Of a stretch of DNA of 64,000 bases, positions 62,376 through 64,000 are shown one piece after another. The notes below the pieces were generated by a model. The model searched no databases and was not told the origin of the DNA. It worked only from the letters and a program-made list of their open reading frames with translations. Every line of letters begins with the position of its first letter. Positions within the stretch are counted from its first letter, which is position 1. Source of the DNA: Rebecca billardiae RCC1528 (lineage: Eukaryota > Haptophyta). The stretch is from positions 1,550,001-1,614,000 of the forward strand of contig OZ251228.1 of NCBI GenBank assembly GCA_965240325.2. The letters are read 5' to 3'. Made by a program: the position numbers and the translations under genes.

Positions 62376-63362
62376 TTATGGCGGGCCGTAGGTCCGCCCC
62401 TTGTAGTGCCCGGGAAAAAGATAAGAAAAAGAAAAGGAAAAAAGAAAATCGCCTCGCAAAGAAAAGAAAATCGCCTCGCTCACTGCCGGGTCGCTTCGCT
62501 CACTACCGGGCGCCCTCGCAGCTCCCACTGGGGACGCTCGGCCGAAAGAGAGTCCTGGATGGCGCGGAGCGCATGGGCCGCGCGCGCCGAATCCAACGCC
62601 GGCGTGGATATCGCGCGGAGACTCCCGAGGGGGGTTTTCGCCCGATTCGCGATTGCTGCCCTCGTCGTCTCGCGTGCAGGTCAAACGGGGGCCAAAGTCG
62701 ACGCGTTTGGAGGTACGCTCGGCGCGTCGACACGATCGTGCGACCTGGGGCAGTCCTCGCCCGACTTGCACGTCGAACGCTCGCACGGGCCATTGTATCA
62801 AGCGCTGCGCACGACAACCGCCTCGCACGATCCACCGCCGCGCGTCGGGCTCGGTGCGGAAAGGCCCTCATCACGAGGTGTCTCGCGGGCGGGAAGCGCC
62901 ATCGCACGCGACGCAAGATTTGGCGCGGCCTTCTGAACTCGATCGCCGGAATCCGCGCACCGGACTCAGTCGTCGCTCGCGGTCCCTCAGCCGAAGCCCA
63001 CGTCCGGCCTGCATGGCGTCGACGGTGACCAATGCGACGGAAGCGCAGCGCCAACGGCGTACGACGCGCAGCGGACGCACCTCCGGGGTCTGTCGCCGTG
63101 ACAGCAACCGCGTCTTCGCGAGTTGGCGACCCTCGCCGCAGCGCGACACAGACAAGCCCGTGATGCCATCCGCAGAGAGATGAATCGTTGAGCATGCAAC
63201 ATCGCCGCGCCATCCTCGTCCATGGCGCAGGCGCTGCGGGACGAGGCGGACGTCGTCACGCCGGTGACGGATGCGCTGCGATTCGTGTGCCTGCGTGAGC
63301 AGCTCGTGCCCAATCTCGATCGCGAGTGGCACACGCTGTCGCTGTGCGCGCGCGCGCGCACA
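62376..63362. repeat. Decayed dispersed repeat, copy B
   Basis: The direct-orientation partner of 60850-61956. It lacks about 110 bp present in copy A around 61450-61560. It is bounded left and (further out) right by a short direct repeat. Confidence 0.8.
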
Positions 63363-64000
63363 ACCAACAGCTCCTCGTGCCGCCAAACACGCGGGCGCCA
63401 GACCTGTCGAAAAGGCGAAGAGCGACGACCGCGTGAACGTCAACGCGCTCGTGCTCAGCGTGGCGGCCGTGTACGACGTCAACGCGACCTGCGCCGAGCC
63501 CATCATGCCCGGAGCGGACATCGGCAAGCATCCTCGCAACGACCGCTCTCGGCTGGCGGCAGGAGGACATGCACACGATCTACTCTGGCGGCTTCGTCGG
63601 CGGCGAGGCGCTCGATTACGCCATCGCGGTCGAGATGCGGCACATACAGCGCGTACCCGCGCTCGCGCGGAGCAACGGGCTACCCGCCCCGCCCCGCGTG
63701 CTGCACATTCCCTCGTGGGTGCGGGCCTTGCTGATGCGCACAGACGTGTGCGTCACGTCGGGCCGGAGAACTTCAGGTGTCACTGGTCCTCGGACTGTCC
63801 GTCGCCCACGGCCACGAGCGAATGTGGAAAGACGCGAACCCGCAGTAGAGAGGAAACATTGCGACAGCACTGGCACGGCCCGCCGACCCCCCCGCCCGCC
63901 AGGGCACAGTTTAATAAAGGCCAGTCGGGCCACTGCGGACCCGAGCGGCAGCGGCGCGGACTGATCTAAGTAACTTTCTTACAGAGTTACATGAGACTGC
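63363..64000. other. Right edge, possible element remnant, no named gene
   Basis: It contains open stretches such as VNVNALVLSVAAVYDVN and, in another frame, DMHTIYSGGFVGGEALDYAI, suggesting coding sequence interrupted by a frameshift or intron. I cannot assign a family. The second copy of the GCGACAGCACTGGC direct repeat lies near 63860. Confidence 0.35.

Overview
This is nuclear DNA from a GC-rich, compact eukaryote, most likely a unicellular alga with a complex plastid. A haptophyte fits best; a pelagophyte or another GC-rich protist is possible. The evidence is: short GT-AG introns (about 93-167 nt) in conserved eukaryotic genes; coding sequence of very high GC between AT-rich spacers; long TA, TG, GA and G microsatellites; an IF-2 gene with an ER-signal-plus-transit-like leader; and an EsV-1-7-type cysteine-repeat protein. 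Nothing looks prokaryotic.

Region 1-47 kb holds about 21 genes, mostly in head-to-head pairs that share short upstream regions. In order they are: DJ-1/PfpI protein (-) and a seven-helix TIR-like/C-type-lectin protein (+); primase large subunit PRIM2 (-) and PEX14 (+); a pseudouridine synthase, a PET117-like small protein and an OTU protease with zinc knuckle (all -); a TLC-domain protein (+); a sulfotransferase-like protein (-) and nibrin/NBS1 (+); a half-length USP-like protein (+); an SPPL2-type intramembrane protease (-) and an Ig/SKICH-like basic protein (+); a four-helix membrane protein (-) and a Cys-rich type II protein (+); UBXN7 (-) and organellar IF-2 (+); TPR-CHAT (-) and a Y-family DNA polymerase (+); a twin-repeat protein (-) and GRASP (+). 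Housekeeping functions dominate: replication and repair (PRIM2, NBS1, Pol Y), ubiquitin (OTU, USP-like, UBXN7), peroxisome, Golgi and intramembrane proteolysis. Most exon borders were worked out by joining conserved protein motifs in phase.

Region 47-60 kb is a tandem segmental duplication. One unit carries an EsV-1-7 repeat gene (+) and a multi-pass membrane-protein gene (-). Unit 2 (56295-60048) is compact. Unit 1 (47777-56294) carries two extra DNA-transposon-like insertions whose empty sites can be read in unit 2: one with eight-plus-eight inverted subterminal repeats, and one with about 40-bp terminal inverted repeats and a TA target duplication. The duplication junction lies in an intron, so the unit 1 membrane-protein copy lacks its first exon.

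Region 60.5-64 kb is repeat-rich, with two direct copies of a decayed repeat about 1 kb long and no gene I can name. A third mobile element, a 1.1-kb foldback with 397-bp arms and a 7-bp target duplication, sits in the divergent promoter between the OTU and TLC genes.
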